NCBI GenBank assembly: GCA_013416435.1
Contig: JACCEN010000003.1
Coordinates: 1 to 64,000 of the forward strand
Reading direction: 5' to 3'
DNA: 64,000 nt
Source of the DNA: Alcaligenaceae bacterium
GTDB lineage: Bacteria; Pseudomonadota; Gammaproteobacteria; Burkholderiales; Burkholderiaceae_B
Position numbers and translations under genes: made by a program. The notes beneath the pieces are model-generated. The model searched no databases, was not told the DNA's origin, and saw only the letters and a program-made list of their open reading frames with translations. Positions 50,094 through 58,649 of this stretch are shown piece by piece (the stretch's first letter is position 1; each line of letters begins with the position of its first letter).

Positions 50094-51362
50094 ATGTCCG
50101 CCGATCGTTTTCAAGCGACCTATCTGATCGAAACCCCTTTGGATCCGGAGCGCGTCGCCGACATCATGGCCGGCGAACAATCCTGCGGTACCTTCACCCG
50201 TGTACAGGGCGAAACCGACGAGCTGCGCGAGCGCGCTCGCGCAATCGTTGAAAACGTGGAGGAGCTTCCGTCCGTGGGCCGCCCCTCGCTGCCCAACGCC
50301 TGGCTCGACAGGCAGGGAAACACCGGGCCCTGGCGGCGTGCGCGGGTCCGGATTTCCTTTCCGGTCGGCAATATCGGCGCCAATCTCCCGACACTGGCAT
50401 CCACCGTTGCGGGCAATCTGTATGATCTGGGCGAAACGACCGGGCTGCGGCTCGAGACTCTGAGCCTCCCAGCCGCCTATCGGCAGCGGTTCGACATGCC
50501 ACGGGCCGGCATTGAGGGGACGCGGCGCCTGACCGGCGTCGAAAGCGGGCCGCTGGTGGGCACCATCATCAAGCCCAATGTGGGCCTTTCCGCCGGGCAG
50601 ACGGCGGAATTGGTCGACAAGCTGTGCAAGGCGGGCGTCGACTTCATCAAGGATGACGAAGTCTGCGCGGATCCCGTCCATGCGCCATTGGCAGAGCGCG
50701 TGCCCGCCGTGATGAAGGTGATCCGTGAGCACCGGCAACGGACGGGCAAAGCCGTCATGATGGCGTTCAACATCACGGATGAAACGGATGCCATGCTGCG
50801 CCATGCCGAGCTGGTGGAGCGGGAAGGGGGCAGTTGCGTCATGGCCAGCCTCAACGCCTGCGGCTATTCGGCCATACAGACATTGCGCCGCGCCACCCCA
50901 TTGGCCTTACACGGGCATCGCAATGGCTATGGGGCCTTGTCGCGTCATCCGCAGCTGGGTATTTCCTTTCAGGCCTATCAGGTACTGTGGCGCCTGGCCG
51001 GGGTGGATCACATGCACGTCCATGGCCTGCAGGGCAAGTTCTCACAAAGCGACGATGAAGTCGTGGAATCTGCGCGCGATTGTCTTTCCCCGCTCGCGCC
51101 GGGCCTCCAAGACCAGGTATTGCCGGCATTCTCGTCGGGGCAATGGGCGGGCACCGTGCCGGCTACGTACGGCGCCATCGCTACCGATGATCTGCTGTTC
51201 ATGTCCGGCGGCGGCATACTGGCCCATCCGGATGGGCCCGGGGCGGGCGTAGCCAGCCTGCGCCAAGCCTGGGCGGCGGCGCGGGTCGGCATCAGCTTGC
51301 CCGACTACGCCAGGGAAGCGGCGGAACTGCGCCGCGCGCTCGAGTTCTTCGGGGCGCGCTGA
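50094..51362 (+). CDS. RuBisCO-like protein (type IV), OiaX-like 3-oxo-isoapionate-4-phosphate decarboxylase candidate
   Basis: The ATG at 50094 gives 422 residues; the open frame extends upstream through the VOC gene and is ignored. Domain N (about 1-130) begins FQATYLIETPLDPERVADIM, and the TIM barrel follows. GTIIKPNVGLSAGQTAELVD holds Lys160 (equivalent to the first active-site Lys), and GVDFIKDDEV holds Lys186-Asp187-Asp188-Glu189, the carbamylated Lys and metal ligands. HGHRNGYGALSRHP and HVHGLQGKFSQSDDEVVESA (a loop 6 equivalent with a Lys) follow, then FMSGGGILAHPDGPGAG. True RuBisCO has KPKLGLS and a different loop 6. The adjacent DUF1537 kinase matches the OiaK/OiaX pairing known from apionate catabolism. 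Confidence 0.85.
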   Translation: MSADRFQATYLIETPLDPERVADIMAGEQSCGTFTRVQGETDELRERARAIVENVEELPSVGRPSLPNAWLDRQGNTGPWRRARVRISFPVGNIGANLPTLASTVAGNLYDLGETTGLRLETLSLPAAYRQRFDMPRAGIEGTRRLTGVESGPLVGTIIKPNVGLSAGQTAELVDKLCKAGVDFIKDDEVCADPVHAPLAERVPAVMKVIREHRQRTGKAVMMAFNITDETDAMLRHAELVEREGGSCVMASLNACGYSAIQTLRRATPLALHGHRNGYGALSRHPQLGISFQAYQVLWRLAGVDHMHVHGLQGKFSQSDDEVVESARDCLSPLAPGLQDQVLPAFSSGQWAGTVPATYGAIATDDLLFMSGGGILAHPDGPGAGVASLRQAWAAARVGISLPDYAREAAELRRALEFFGAR

Positions 51363-51366
51363 ACCC

Positions 51367-52686
51367 ATGGCGGATCTCAGGTTCGCCTTTTACGGCGATG
51401 ACTTCACCGGCGCCACGGACACTCTGGCGACCCTGGCAAGCGCAGGCTTGAAGACGGTGCTGTTCATGGGGCCGCCCACGCCTGCCCAACTGGCATCGGC
51501 AGGCGCTCTGGACTGCCTGGGCATTGCGGGGGCATCGCGATCGATGCGCGGCGCCGAGCAGGCTGCCGAGCTCGAGCCCGTGGGACGGTTTTTCGCGGGG
51601 GTGGATGCGCCGGTCATCCATTACAAGACCTGCTCCACATTCGACAGTTCGCCGGATATCGGCAGCATCGGCAACGCATTGCGCGTGTTGCGCCGGCAAC
51701 TGGACGTTTCCTCTTTTTTGCCTATCGTCGGAGGCCAACCCAATCTTGGCCGATATTGCGTGTTCGGCAACCTCTTTGCCGCCTTCCAGGCCGGCGGAAC
51801 CGTCTATCGGCTGGATCGCCATCCTACGATGAGCCGCCATCCCGTCACGCCCATGCATGAGGCGGATCTGCGCCTGCATCTTATCGGGCAGGGGCTACCC
51901 GGCCTGGGCCTTGTGCCATACCCCGGCTACGATCTGACGCCCCCGGCCTTTGATCGGGTGCTGGAAGACGAAATCAAGGATCATCCCGACGGCGTGCTGT
52001 TCGACGTCGCGCATGCCGGCCACCTGGATGCCATCGGAAGGACGATCTGGCAGCATGCCCATCGTGAAAGGATCCTGGCGGCGGGGCCCAGCAGCGTGGC
52101 CCAGGCGCTGATTGCGCATTGGCGCGGGGCAGAGCATTCGATCATTGCACCTGCCGCGCGGCCGGCGGTGCTCGCCGCGGCAACGGATCCGGTCTTCGTG
52201 TTTTCGGGCAGCCGCTCGCCGCTGACGGCCGGGCAGATACAGGCCGCGGACTCGTACGAACGCGTTCCGTTGGCGCCTGCAACCCTGATGGCGAGCGGCG
52301 GCAGCGAGTACGGCAAGGCCCTGGCGCATGTTCTCGCAGGGCTGGCAGGCGGTGCCAATGTGCTGGCGTATCTAACCGACGAGGCGTCCGAGATGGTCGA
52401 TTCGGCGGCCGGCCTGGCCCAGGCTTGCGCGGCTTTCATTGCGCATGTCCTCGAAATCGGCCGGCCCCGGCGCATGGGAGTGGCGGGCGGGGATACTTCG
52501 AGCTATGCCGTGAAGGCGCTGGATTGCTGGGGCTTGTCATACCTGGGGCAACTGGATCCGGGGGCTGCTTTGTGCCGCATGCACTCCGATGACCCCGCCG
52601 TCGACGGCGTAGAGATCATGCTGAAAGGCGGGCAGATGGGCTCGATGCCGATATTCGAGAAGCTGCTGAGACCCGACGTTTCTTAG
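51367..52686 (+). CDS. DUF1537 acid-sugar kinase, OiaK-like (3-oxo-isoapionate kinase candidate)
   Basis: 439 residues, four bases after the RuBisCO-like gene. LRFAFYGDDFTGATDTLATL is the N-terminal substrate motif, here G-D-D-F-T-G-A-T-D rather than A-D-D-L-S-G-A. HYKTCSTFDSSPDIGSIGNA takes the place of K-I-D-S-T-L-R-G, and this variant is typical of the OiaK branch. FVFSGSRSPLTAGQI, MGVAGGDTSSYAVKAL and VEIMLKGGQMGS are the nucleotide-binding C-terminal blocks. It would phosphorylate the 3-oxo acid sugar that the RuBisCO-like protein then decarboxylates. It is the last gene of the operon; its end is followed by the GTTAACAGGCCCT motif. Confidence 0.85.
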   Translation: MADLRFAFYGDDFTGATDTLATLASAGLKTVLFMGPPTPAQLASAGALDCLGIAGASRSMRGAEQAAELEPVGRFFAGVDAPVIHYKTCSTFDSSPDIGSIGNALRVLRRQLDVSSFLPIVGGQPNLGRYCVFGNLFAAFQAGGTVYRLDRHPTMSRHPVTPMHEADLRLHLIGQGLPGLGLVPYPGYDLTPPAFDRVLEDEIKDHPDGVLFDVAHAGHLDAIGRTIWQHAHRERILAAGPSSVAQALIAHWRGAEHSIIAPAARPAVLAAATDPVFVFSGSRSPLTAGQIQAADSYERVPLAPATLMASGGSEYGKALAHVLAGLAGGANVLAYLTDEASEMVDSAAGLAQACAAFIAHVLEIGRPRRMGVAGGDTSSYAVKALDCWGLSYLGQLDPGAALCRMHSDDPAVDGVEIMLKGGQMGSMPIFEKLLRPDVS

Positions 52687-52761
52687 CGTTAACAGGCCCT
52701 GGCCGAACCGATACAATGTCCTGCGTTATACCGGACGGTTCGACTTTCACAGGTTCAAGGT

Positions 52762-53634
52762 ATGTTCAGATGGCTTGCCGGGCGTGGTGCCCGGCCCTCG
52801 CGGGTGGCGGAAACGCTGACCCGCATCTCACCGAGTGCTTGGCAAGGCGCGCGCGGCAGCCTGGCTTTCCTGAACGGCCTGGACGAGCGTGAGGACGAAG
52901 CATTGCGCGCGCGCGCAGCGTGGCTGCTGGCCAGCAAATCGTTCAGCGGCGCTGCCGGCATGGCGCTTGATGATGACATCATGCTGTCCATCGCGATTCA
53001 AGCCGCTTTGCCCATTCTTGAGCTCGATCCGGTGCTCTATGAAGGCTGGACGGAAATCATCGTGTATCCGGGCGGCTTCGTCATACCGCGCACCGAGGTC
53101 GACGACAGCGGCGTGGTGCACGAATATATTCAGGAGGCGGCCGGCGAGGCCTGGGACGGCGGGCCGGTGATTCTTTCCTGGGAAGACAGTTGCCCCGGCG
53201 TGCCGCAGACGGCCAATGTCGTCATCCACGAATTCGCGCACAAGCTGGATTTATACGGCGGCGAGGCCGACGGCATGCCTATCCTGGATGCGCATCCTCA
53301 GCTCAGGCCTCGACAATGGCGCCGTATCCTGGCGTCCACTTTCGAGTGCTTCGAGCAGATGGTGACCGAGGTGGAGGACGCCATCCCGCACTATGTCGAT
53401 CCGGAGTCCGAAGAGGCCGATCCCTGGTATGGATCCTTGCCGCTGGACCCCTACGCTGCAACCGATACGGCGGAATTCTTCGCCGTCAGCTCCGAGGCCT
53501 TCTTCGTCGACCCCTGGCCATTGGCGCAGGCCTTTCCCGACTGGTACGGCTTGCTGCAAGCTTACTACCGGCAGGATCCCCTGCGCCGGCTGATGGGCAG
53601 GGGTTGGCGGAAGGGGTCAGACCCCGCACTCTGA
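52762..53634 (+). CDS. mtfA: MtfA-family zinc-dependent peptidase (M90)
   Basis: 290 residues. VVIHEFAHKLDLYGGEADGM contains the H-E-x2-H zinc motif, and EFFAVSSEAFFVDPWPLA has the downstream Glu ligand region. EIIVYPGGFVIPRTEVDDSG is the preceding family block. In enterobacteria MtfA binds the repressor Mlc and is an aminopeptidase-like enzyme; here it is a single gene with no glucose-PTS neighbour. The last residues (KGSDPAL) and the stop are encoded by a GGGGTCAGACCCC repeat, so the native C-terminus may have been replaced. Confidence 0.9.
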   Translation: MFRWLAGRGARPSRVAETLTRISPSAWQGARGSLAFLNGLDEREDEALRARAAWLLASKSFSGAAGMALDDDIMLSIAIQAALPILELDPVLYEGWTEIIVYPGGFVIPRTEVDDSGVVHEYIQEAAGEAWDGGPVILSWEDSCPGVPQTANVVIHEFAHKLDLYGGEADGMPILDAHPQLRPRQWRRILASTFECFEQMVTEVEDAIPHYVDPESEEADPWYGSLPLDPYAATDTAEFFAVSSEAFFVDPWPLAQAFPDWYGLLQAYYRQDPLRRLMGRGWRKGSDPAL

Positions 53635-53749
53635 GGGGTCTGACCCCGTACGGGGTCTGACCCCATAACCTAGATGCTGTGGGGTCGGACCCCAAACCGG
53701 GGTCCGACCCCAGGCCGCCGGGGTCTGACCCCGCATGGGGTCTGACCCC
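53613..53749. repeat. Cluster of GGGGTCAGACCCC-type repeats
   Basis: At least five 13-base arms in three groups. 53613-53664 has arms at 53613, 53635 and 53652. 53681-53711 is a variant palindrome with GGGGTCGGACCCC and GGGGTCCGACCCC. 53720-53749 has two arms in direct orientation (both GGGGTCTGACCCC) around GCAT. The first overlaps the 3' end of mtfA; the cluster fills the gap to the convergent iolB gene. Confidence 0.92.
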
Positions 53750-53758
53750 CATGACCCC

Positions 53759-54571
53759 TCACCCCTTCTGCAACATCCATTCGTGCTGTGGATCGTTATG
53801 GAAATGCCAGGCGCGGATCGGGCCGGCCATGACGTTCAGGTAATACGAGGTGTACCCATGCGGTACGACCACGGGATGATAGCCGCGGGGCACCTTGACG
53901 ACGTCGTGGTCTTCCACGCACATCGTTTCATCCAGGTCGCGCTCGTCGGTGTACACGCGCTGGAAAGCAAATCCTTGCGGTGGATTCAGCCGATGGTAGT
54001 AGGTTTCCTCCAGCCGGCTTTCACGAGGAATGGCGTCCGCATCATGTTTATGTGGCGGGTAGCTCGACGAATTGCCGGGTGGAGTAATCACCTCGACCAC
54101 CAGCAGGCTGTTTGCCGGCTCGGTTTCGGGAAGGATGTCGCAAACATAGCGGGTATTGCTGCCTGAACCCCGCACGGACCGCTTCATGCTGGCTGGCTCG
54201 ATCAGCCGTGTCGGCAGCGCTTGGGGGCCGCCGGGCGCGCGCGCCACGACGATCTCCGCCGCGTCCACGCCGGTAAGGACAAGATTGGAATGCGCGGGCA
54301 GATAGAAAGCATAGGGAGATTTCTCCTCGAAGACGCTTTTCCGGTCTCCTATTGCTTCCCATTGCATGTCGCCGCCGGCGCCGCCGGCCTGCGCCGATGC
54401 TTTTCCGGCCAGGATGACGACGCACAATTCATCGTCGCCGCTGGCGATGGAGAGCGTCTCGTTCGCAGCCAGACGATGGGCGGAGAAGCCGACGTAGCGC
54501 AGGCCTCCCGATCCGAGCGGGATATCGGTGATCAGCGCGCCGGCTTGCGCGGAAACTTTCAAGGTGGTCAT
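53759..54571 (-). CDS. iolB: 5-deoxy-glucuronate isomerase
   Basis: 270 residues, the normal IolB length. GGLRYVGFSAHRLAANETLS begins the first cupin. PANSLLVVEVITPPGNSSSY with PPHKHDADAIPRESRLEETY has the metal-binding cluster H-x-H and Glu. The C-terminal cupin has HDVVKVPRGYHPVVVPHGYT, and YLNVMAGPIRAWHFHNDPQH closes the protein. IolB converts 5-deoxy-glucuronate to 5-dehydro-2-deoxygluconate in myo-inositol breakdown. It follows the iolC fusion gene by 10 bases. iolA, iolD, iolE and iolG are not present in the window. Confidence 0.95.
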   Translation of the reverse strand: MTTLKVSAQAGALITDIPLGSGGLRYVGFSAHRLAANETLSIASGDDELCVVILAGKASAQAGGAGGDMQWEAIGDRKSVFEEKSPYAFYLPAHSNLVLTGVDAAEIVVARAPGGPQALPTRLIEPASMKRSVRGSGSNTRYVCDILPETEPANSLLVVEVITPPGNSSSYPPHKHDADAIPRESRLEETYYHRLNPPQGFAFQRVYTDERDLDETMCVEDHDVVKVPRGYHPVVVPHGYTSYYLNVMAGPIRAWHFHNDPQHEWMLQKG

Positions 54572-54581
54572 AAAGGCTTCC

Positions 54582-56534
54582 TTATACGGTGGCTTGATGG
54601 CGTGCCGAGGTCCAGGCCGCGATCAGTGTGTCGAAGTTGCGGCGCACCCGCTGCACCAGTTCCTGGTCATCGATCCGGCCGGACATCCAGGCTTCGCTGG
54701 GCTCTTGAAAAATGCTGCGGCCGACGGTGAATCCCTTGCAACTGCGGCTGGATGCCGCCACGCCGAATCCCGCCGCGACTTCCTCCAGAGGGGCGGCCAG
54801 GCCCAGCAACACCACCCCTTTGCAATAGCGGTCGTTTTCCTGTATCAGGGCGTCGAGCCGCCGCCAGCTGTCATGGTTGCGCAGCGCGCCGATCTTCCAC
54901 CATTCGGGCTGTATGCCCAGCGAGTATAGGCGCTCGATCGCGCGCAGTACCTGGGCATCCGGTTCACTGTCTGCATCGGCAGGCGGGATGATCTCGAGCA
55001 GCAGGTCGTGGCCGCTGGCCTGGGCGGCGTCGTACAGGCTTTGCATCTGGGCTTCTTGCTCGTCCCGTATCACGGCTGGATGCTCGGTGTCATAAGAGAC
55101 CAGGCACTTTATGATGTGCTCCCTGGGCCATGAAAGCAGGGTGCTTCCCACGCTGCGCCCATACTCGAAACGCAGCGGCAGCGAGCCGGGCAATTCGACC
55201 GGACGGCCTATCCACCAGTCTCTTCCGGTTGCGGCGTTCAAGGCGTCCTGCCCATAGCGTTCGTCGGCCAGGATGCCGACATCGATATCGGATCGGCCGC
55301 CCTCGCGCAGGCCTTGTTCCGTCTGGCTTACCGCTTCCACGAACAGGCGCTTCAGCGCTGAAATGCGTGCCGGGTCCGCGCCGCAACGCTGGGCCAGCTC
55401 GCTCAGCTGGCTGCGGTGGTCGAACGCGAACACCAGCAAATCCTTCCATTGCTTCTGCGCGGCGCTGCTGCGGTGCAGGCGTTGGAGCTTTCGGTCGTGC
55501 TCGAGCGGCTGGCCGAGATCGGCTTCGTTGAAGAAATAGTCGAGTTCGGCGAGCGTCGGCATGGCGGGCGCGCAACCGTGGCGGGACACGACCAGGGCGC
55601 CGCAGGCGTTGGCGATGCGGCAGGATTCCTCCCAGGATTTTCCGTCCAGCCAGCCTTTGAGCAAGCCGGACATGAAGGCGTCGCCGGCCCCCAGCACATT
55701 GAAAACGCTGACCTTGAAGGTCGGGTAGGCGGCCGGCAGCTCGGGCGGGACCTCGCCCGTGAAGACATTGCAGCCCTGCTCACCGCGCTTCAGGACGAGA
55801 GTGGCATCGGTCAGCGCGCGCACCTTGCGCAAAGAGGCCAGTACGTCCGAGGCGCCTCCGGCGATCATGAACTCTTCCTCGGTGCCCACGATCAGATCGA
55901 AGAGGGGCAATACCTTTTGCAAGTCGGATGAAACCTTCTCGCTGGGCACATAGCGGTTTTCCCCGTCGGCCTGGCCGGTCAGGCCCCACAGCACAGGCCG
56001 GTAGTCGATGTCCAGCACGGTTTTGACCTGAGTCTTGCGCGCCATTTCCAATGCCGCCATGCTGGTTGCAAGGACCGACGGTGTGGACAAGTGCGTGCCC
56101 GTGATCAGCAGCGCGCGAGCGGATGCGATGTAGTTCTCGTCGAAATCGTTCGGCGACACCGCCATGTCCGCGCAATTTTCGCGATAGAAAATCAACGGGA
56201 AGGTTTCCCGATCTTTTATGCCCAGCAAGACCAGGGCGGTCAGACGGTCGGGGTCGATGGCGATGTGGCTCGTATCGCATCCTTCCTTGCCGAGGGTTTC
56301 CACGAGAAACCTTCCCATGTGGTCGTCTCCGACACGCGTCAGCATGGATGAGCGCAAGCCCAGGCGCGCTGTGCCGAAGGCGATGTTGCCGGATGAGCCG
56401 CCCAGATACTTGGCGAAGCTGGAGCTGTCCTCGAGACGGGCGCCCACCTGCTGGGAATAAAGATCCACGGCCAGGCGGCCTAGGCAGATGAGGTCGAGAG
56501 GGCGGTCACGCCCGGCGGTAGTTGCTTGATTCAT
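54582..56534 (-). CDS. iolC: IolC fusion: 5-dehydro-2-deoxygluconokinase with C-terminal DUF2090 aldolase-like domain
   Basis: 650 residues. Residues about 10-330 are a PfkB kinase: LDLICLGRLAVDLYSQQVGA, YLGGSSGNIAFGTARLGLRS and the ATP/active-site motif NVLGAGDAFMSGLLKGWLDG. Residues about 360-640 are a DUF2090 domain with LLVFAFDHRSQLSELAQRCG, VDVGILADERYGQDAL-like text (DIDVGILADERYGQDALNAA) and LLLEIIPPADADSEPDAQVL, a TIM-barrel like that of 5-dehydro-2-deoxyphosphogluconate aldolases. Such kinase-aldolase fusions are known in proteobacterial inositol pathways, so one polypeptide probably carries out two successive steps. It is divergent from the RpiR regulator. Confidence 0.93.
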   Translation of the reverse strand: MNQATTAGRDRPLDLICLGRLAVDLYSQQVGARLEDSSSFAKYLGGSSGNIAFGTARLGLRSSMLTRVGDDHMGRFLVETLGKEGCDTSHIAIDPDRLTALVLLGIKDRETFPLIFYRENCADMAVSPNDFDENYIASARALLITGTHLSTPSVLATSMAALEMARKTQVKTVLDIDYRPVLWGLTGQADGENRYVPSEKVSSDLQKVLPLFDLIVGTEEEFMIAGGASDVLASLRKVRALTDATLVLKRGEQGCNVFTGEVPPELPAAYPTFKVSVFNVLGAGDAFMSGLLKGWLDGKSWEESCRIANACGALVVSRHGCAPAMPTLAELDYFFNEADLGQPLEHDRKLQRLHRSSAAQKQWKDLLVFAFDHRSQLSELAQRCGADPARISALKRLFVEAVSQTEQGLREGGRSDIDVGILADERYGQDALNAATGRDWWIGRPVELPGSLPLRFEYGRSVGSTLLSWPREHIIKCLVSYDTEHPAVIRDEQEAQMQSLYDAAQASGHDLLLEIIPPADADSEPDAQVLRAIERLYSLGIQPEWWKIGALRNHDSWRRLDALIQENDRYCKGVVLLGLAAPLEEVAAGFGVAASSRSCKGFTVGRSIFQEPSEAWMSGRIDDQELVQRVRRNFDTLIAAWTSARHQATV

Positions 56535-56641
56535 GACGGAAATCTTGAAGAGAATGCGCTGGCCACAGCGGAAAAGAAGACAAGCGGCGAGGGTTGTCCA
56601 GAAGATACTTTAAGTGGTTTCGCTGCATTTTTCAAATAATT

Positions 56642-56664
56642 TTCTATTTTATAAATAAATAGAA
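56642..56664. promoter_or_regulatory. Candidate operator 1 between iolCB and rpiR-type regulator
   Basis: TTCTATTT and AAATAGAA are perfect 8-base inverted arms around a 7-base AT spacer in the divergent promoter region. Confidence 0.45.
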
Positions 56665-56668
56665 TTTT

Positions 56669-56689
56669 TATTGTAATATCGATACAATA
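56669..56689. promoter_or_regulatory. Candidate operator 2 between iolCB and rpiR-type regulator
   Basis: TATTGTA and TACAATA are perfect 7-base inverted arms around ATATCGA, 55 bases ahead of the regulator start. Confidence 0.45.
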
Positions 56690-56743
56690 CGACGCAATGC
56701 ACGGGAATGTGCATGCGGTCATCAACAACGTGGCGGAACCGTA

Positions 56744-57595
56744 ATGAAGCCTAATGCCGATTTGCGCAAGTTCTTGGAGACGGTCACCGAGCAGTTTCAA
56801 GACCTGTCCAAGCAACTGCAGCGCATTGCCGTCTATCTCGAATGCCATCAGTCCGACGTGGTGTTTCAGCGCGTGCAGGACGTTGCGGAGGCTTGTTCCG
56901 TGCATCCTTCCGCGGTCGTGCGTTTTGCGCAGCGTTTTGGATTTTCAGGCTATAGCGAGCTGCAGTCGGTGTTCCGCGATTCTTTGCGCGTGGACGACAC
57001 GTCTTCCGCGAACTATGCCGAGCGCATACGCAGGGAAGCGGCAAAAGGGCGCCCGGATTCAGGCGCCGCATTGGCTCATTCGTTCATCCAGGCCAGCAAG
57101 GATGGCCTGGATTCGCTGTCGGCCGACTTCGATGCCCCCGCCTTCGAGCAGGCCGTCGATATGCTTGCCGCGACGCGCGATGTCTATGTCGTCGGGATGG
57201 GCCGATCGCTGTCCGTGGCATCTTATCTCGTCTATGCCTTGCAGAACCTCAGCAAGCGCAGCCATCTGGTTTCCGGCCTTGGCGGCGATCCCGCGAGGAT
57301 GGCGGGCACCATGGACGCCGGCGACACTTTGCTGGCCATCAGCGCCGCCCCCTATGCGCCGGAAACCCGCCAATGCCTGGAGCAGGCCCGTTCGCGCGGT
57401 GCCAAAGTCGTGCTGATCACGGACACGCCAATGGCGCCCATCTGCGCGTATGCCGACGTCAAGCTGTACACGCGCGAGCAGACGGCTTTTGCCTTCAGGA
57501 CCTTGACGTCCACCATCTGCCTTGCCCAGGCCTTGTTCATTGCCCTGGCCTACCGACTTGAGCGCCATGCCAAGCTTCCGCCCGGCGACGCCTAG
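56744..57595 (+). CDS. RpiR/MurR-family regulator with SIS domain
   Basis: 283 residues. N-terminal HTH_6 domain (about 1-80): LQRIAVYLECHQSDVVFQRV and SVHPSAVVRFAQRFGFSGYS. The C-terminal SIS sugar-phosphate-binding domain (about 125-265) has VYVVGMGRSLSVASYLVYAL, GDTLLAISAAPYAPETRQCL and KVVLITDTPMAPICAYADVK. RpiR-type proteins commonly control myo-inositol operons in alpha- and betaproteobacteria, and it is divergent from iolC-iolB with two AT-rich palindromes between, so it is the probable inositol regulator. Confidence 0.93.
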   Translation: MKPNADLRKFLETVTEQFQDLSKQLQRIAVYLECHQSDVVFQRVQDVAEACSVHPSAVVRFAQRFGFSGYSELQSVFRDSLRVDDTSSANYAERIRREAAKGRPDSGAALAHSFIQASKDGLDSLSADFDAPAFEQAVDMLAATRDVYVVGMGRSLSVASYLVYALQNLSKRSHLVSGLGGDPARMAGTMDAGDTLLAISAAPYAPETRQCLEQARSRGAKVVLITDTPMAPICAYADVKLYTREQTAFAFRTLTSTICLAQALFIALAYRLERHAKLPPGDA

Positions 57596-57673
57596 AGCCA
57601 GTGCCGCCTACCTTTTAGCGTTAACAGGCCCTAGTCCATTTTTTGATTCCCCAGACTTTCATTGGAGACAATT

Positions 57674-58645
57674 TTGAAGAAGACTTTTTCCAGACTGCTT
57701 TTCGCGCTGTCGGCAAGCGCAATCATGCATGCATCGGCGGCCGCCGACTTTCCTGATCGCACCATGCGCTGGGTCGTACCGTATGCCGCCGGTGGCACCA
57801 CCGATGTCATGGCGCGCCATCTCGCCGCTGAAATGGGTCCTTTGCTGGGCCAGACCGTCGTCATCGACAACAAGCCCGGCGCGGCCAGCATCATCGGCGC
57901 CACGCAAATTGCGCGTTCGACGCCCGACGGCTACACATTCGGAACGGTGGACTCGGGCACCCTGGCCTTCAACCCCGCCTTGTATTCGGAACTGACCTAC
58001 GACGTGGAGAAGGACTTCACGTTCATCGGAGGACTGGGACGGATGCCGTTGGTGCTGGCTGTCAATCCCAATTTCCCCGCCAAGAGTCTGCAGGAATTCA
58101 TGGAGATTGTCCGCAAGGAACCCGGCAAGACCACCTCCGCATCATCGGGACATGGTTCGCCCTTGCATGTGGCGCTTGAACTGTTCAACCAGCGCGAAGG
58201 CGTGAGCCTGCTTCACGTTCCGTACAAGGGATCCGCCCCGGCCTTGCAGGACCTGATGAGCGGCCAGGTGGATTCCATGTTCGTCGATCTTCCGCCCTCC
58301 ATCCAGATGATCCATTCTGGCAAGCTCCGGGTCCTGGCGGTGGCGACGCCAAAGCGCCTGGACGTGCTGCCCGACGTCCCCACCTTTGACGAGCTCGGGA
58401 TCAAGGGCTTTGAAGCTTATGCCTGGCAGGGTTTCGTGTCGCCCAGGAACACGCCGGAAGCCGTTGTCGGAAAACTGAGCAACGCATTGAATACCGCGCT
58501 CAAGAGCGACGTCATTGGCAAGAAGTTCGATGCCCTGGGCATCCAGCCCATGCCCATGGAGCCCGCGGAATTCGAAGCGTTCGCAAAAAGCGAAGGCAAA
58601 TTGTGGGGCGACGTGATCCGCAAGGCGGGCATCAAGCTCGATTGA
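57674..58645 (+). CDS. Bug-type (TTT) periplasmic solute receptor, probable TTG start
   Basis: The start is called at the TTG at 57674, which has GGAGA five bases upstream and gives the signal peptide MKKTFSRLLFALSASAIMHA; there is no ATG before the hydrophobic core. 323 residues. FPDRTMRWVVPYAAGGTTDV is the binding loop; VVIDNKPGAASIIGATQIAR, TPDGYTFGTVDSGTLAFNPA, LHVPYKGSAPALQDLMSGQV and LPDVPTFDELGIKGFEAYAW follow. It is a single gene between the RpiR gene and a large repeat array. A TTG start would keep expression low. Confidence 0.93.
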   Translation: MKKTFSRLLFALSASAIMHASAAADFPDRTMRWVVPYAAGGTTDVMARHLAAEMGPLLGQTVVIDNKPGAASIIGATQIARSTPDGYTFGTVDSGTLAFNPALYSELTYDVEKDFTFIGGLGRMPLVLAVNPNFPAKSLQEFMEIVRKEPGKTTSASSGHGSPLHVALELFNQREGVSLLHVPYKGSAPALQDLMSGQVDSMFVDLPPSIQMIHSGKLRVLAVATPKRLDVLPDVPTFDELGIKGFEAYAWQGFVSPRNTPEAVVGKLSNALNTALKSDVIGKKFDALGIQPMPMEPAEFEAFAKSEGKLWGDVIRKAGIKLD

Positions 58646-58649
58646 TGCA

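Noticed and set aside
50094-51362. Gene as a true RuBisCO large subunit
   Set aside because: The first active-site segment is KPNVGLS, not KPKLGLS, the loop 6 segment differs, and there is no small subunit or phosphoribulokinase; it is a RuBisCO-like protein.
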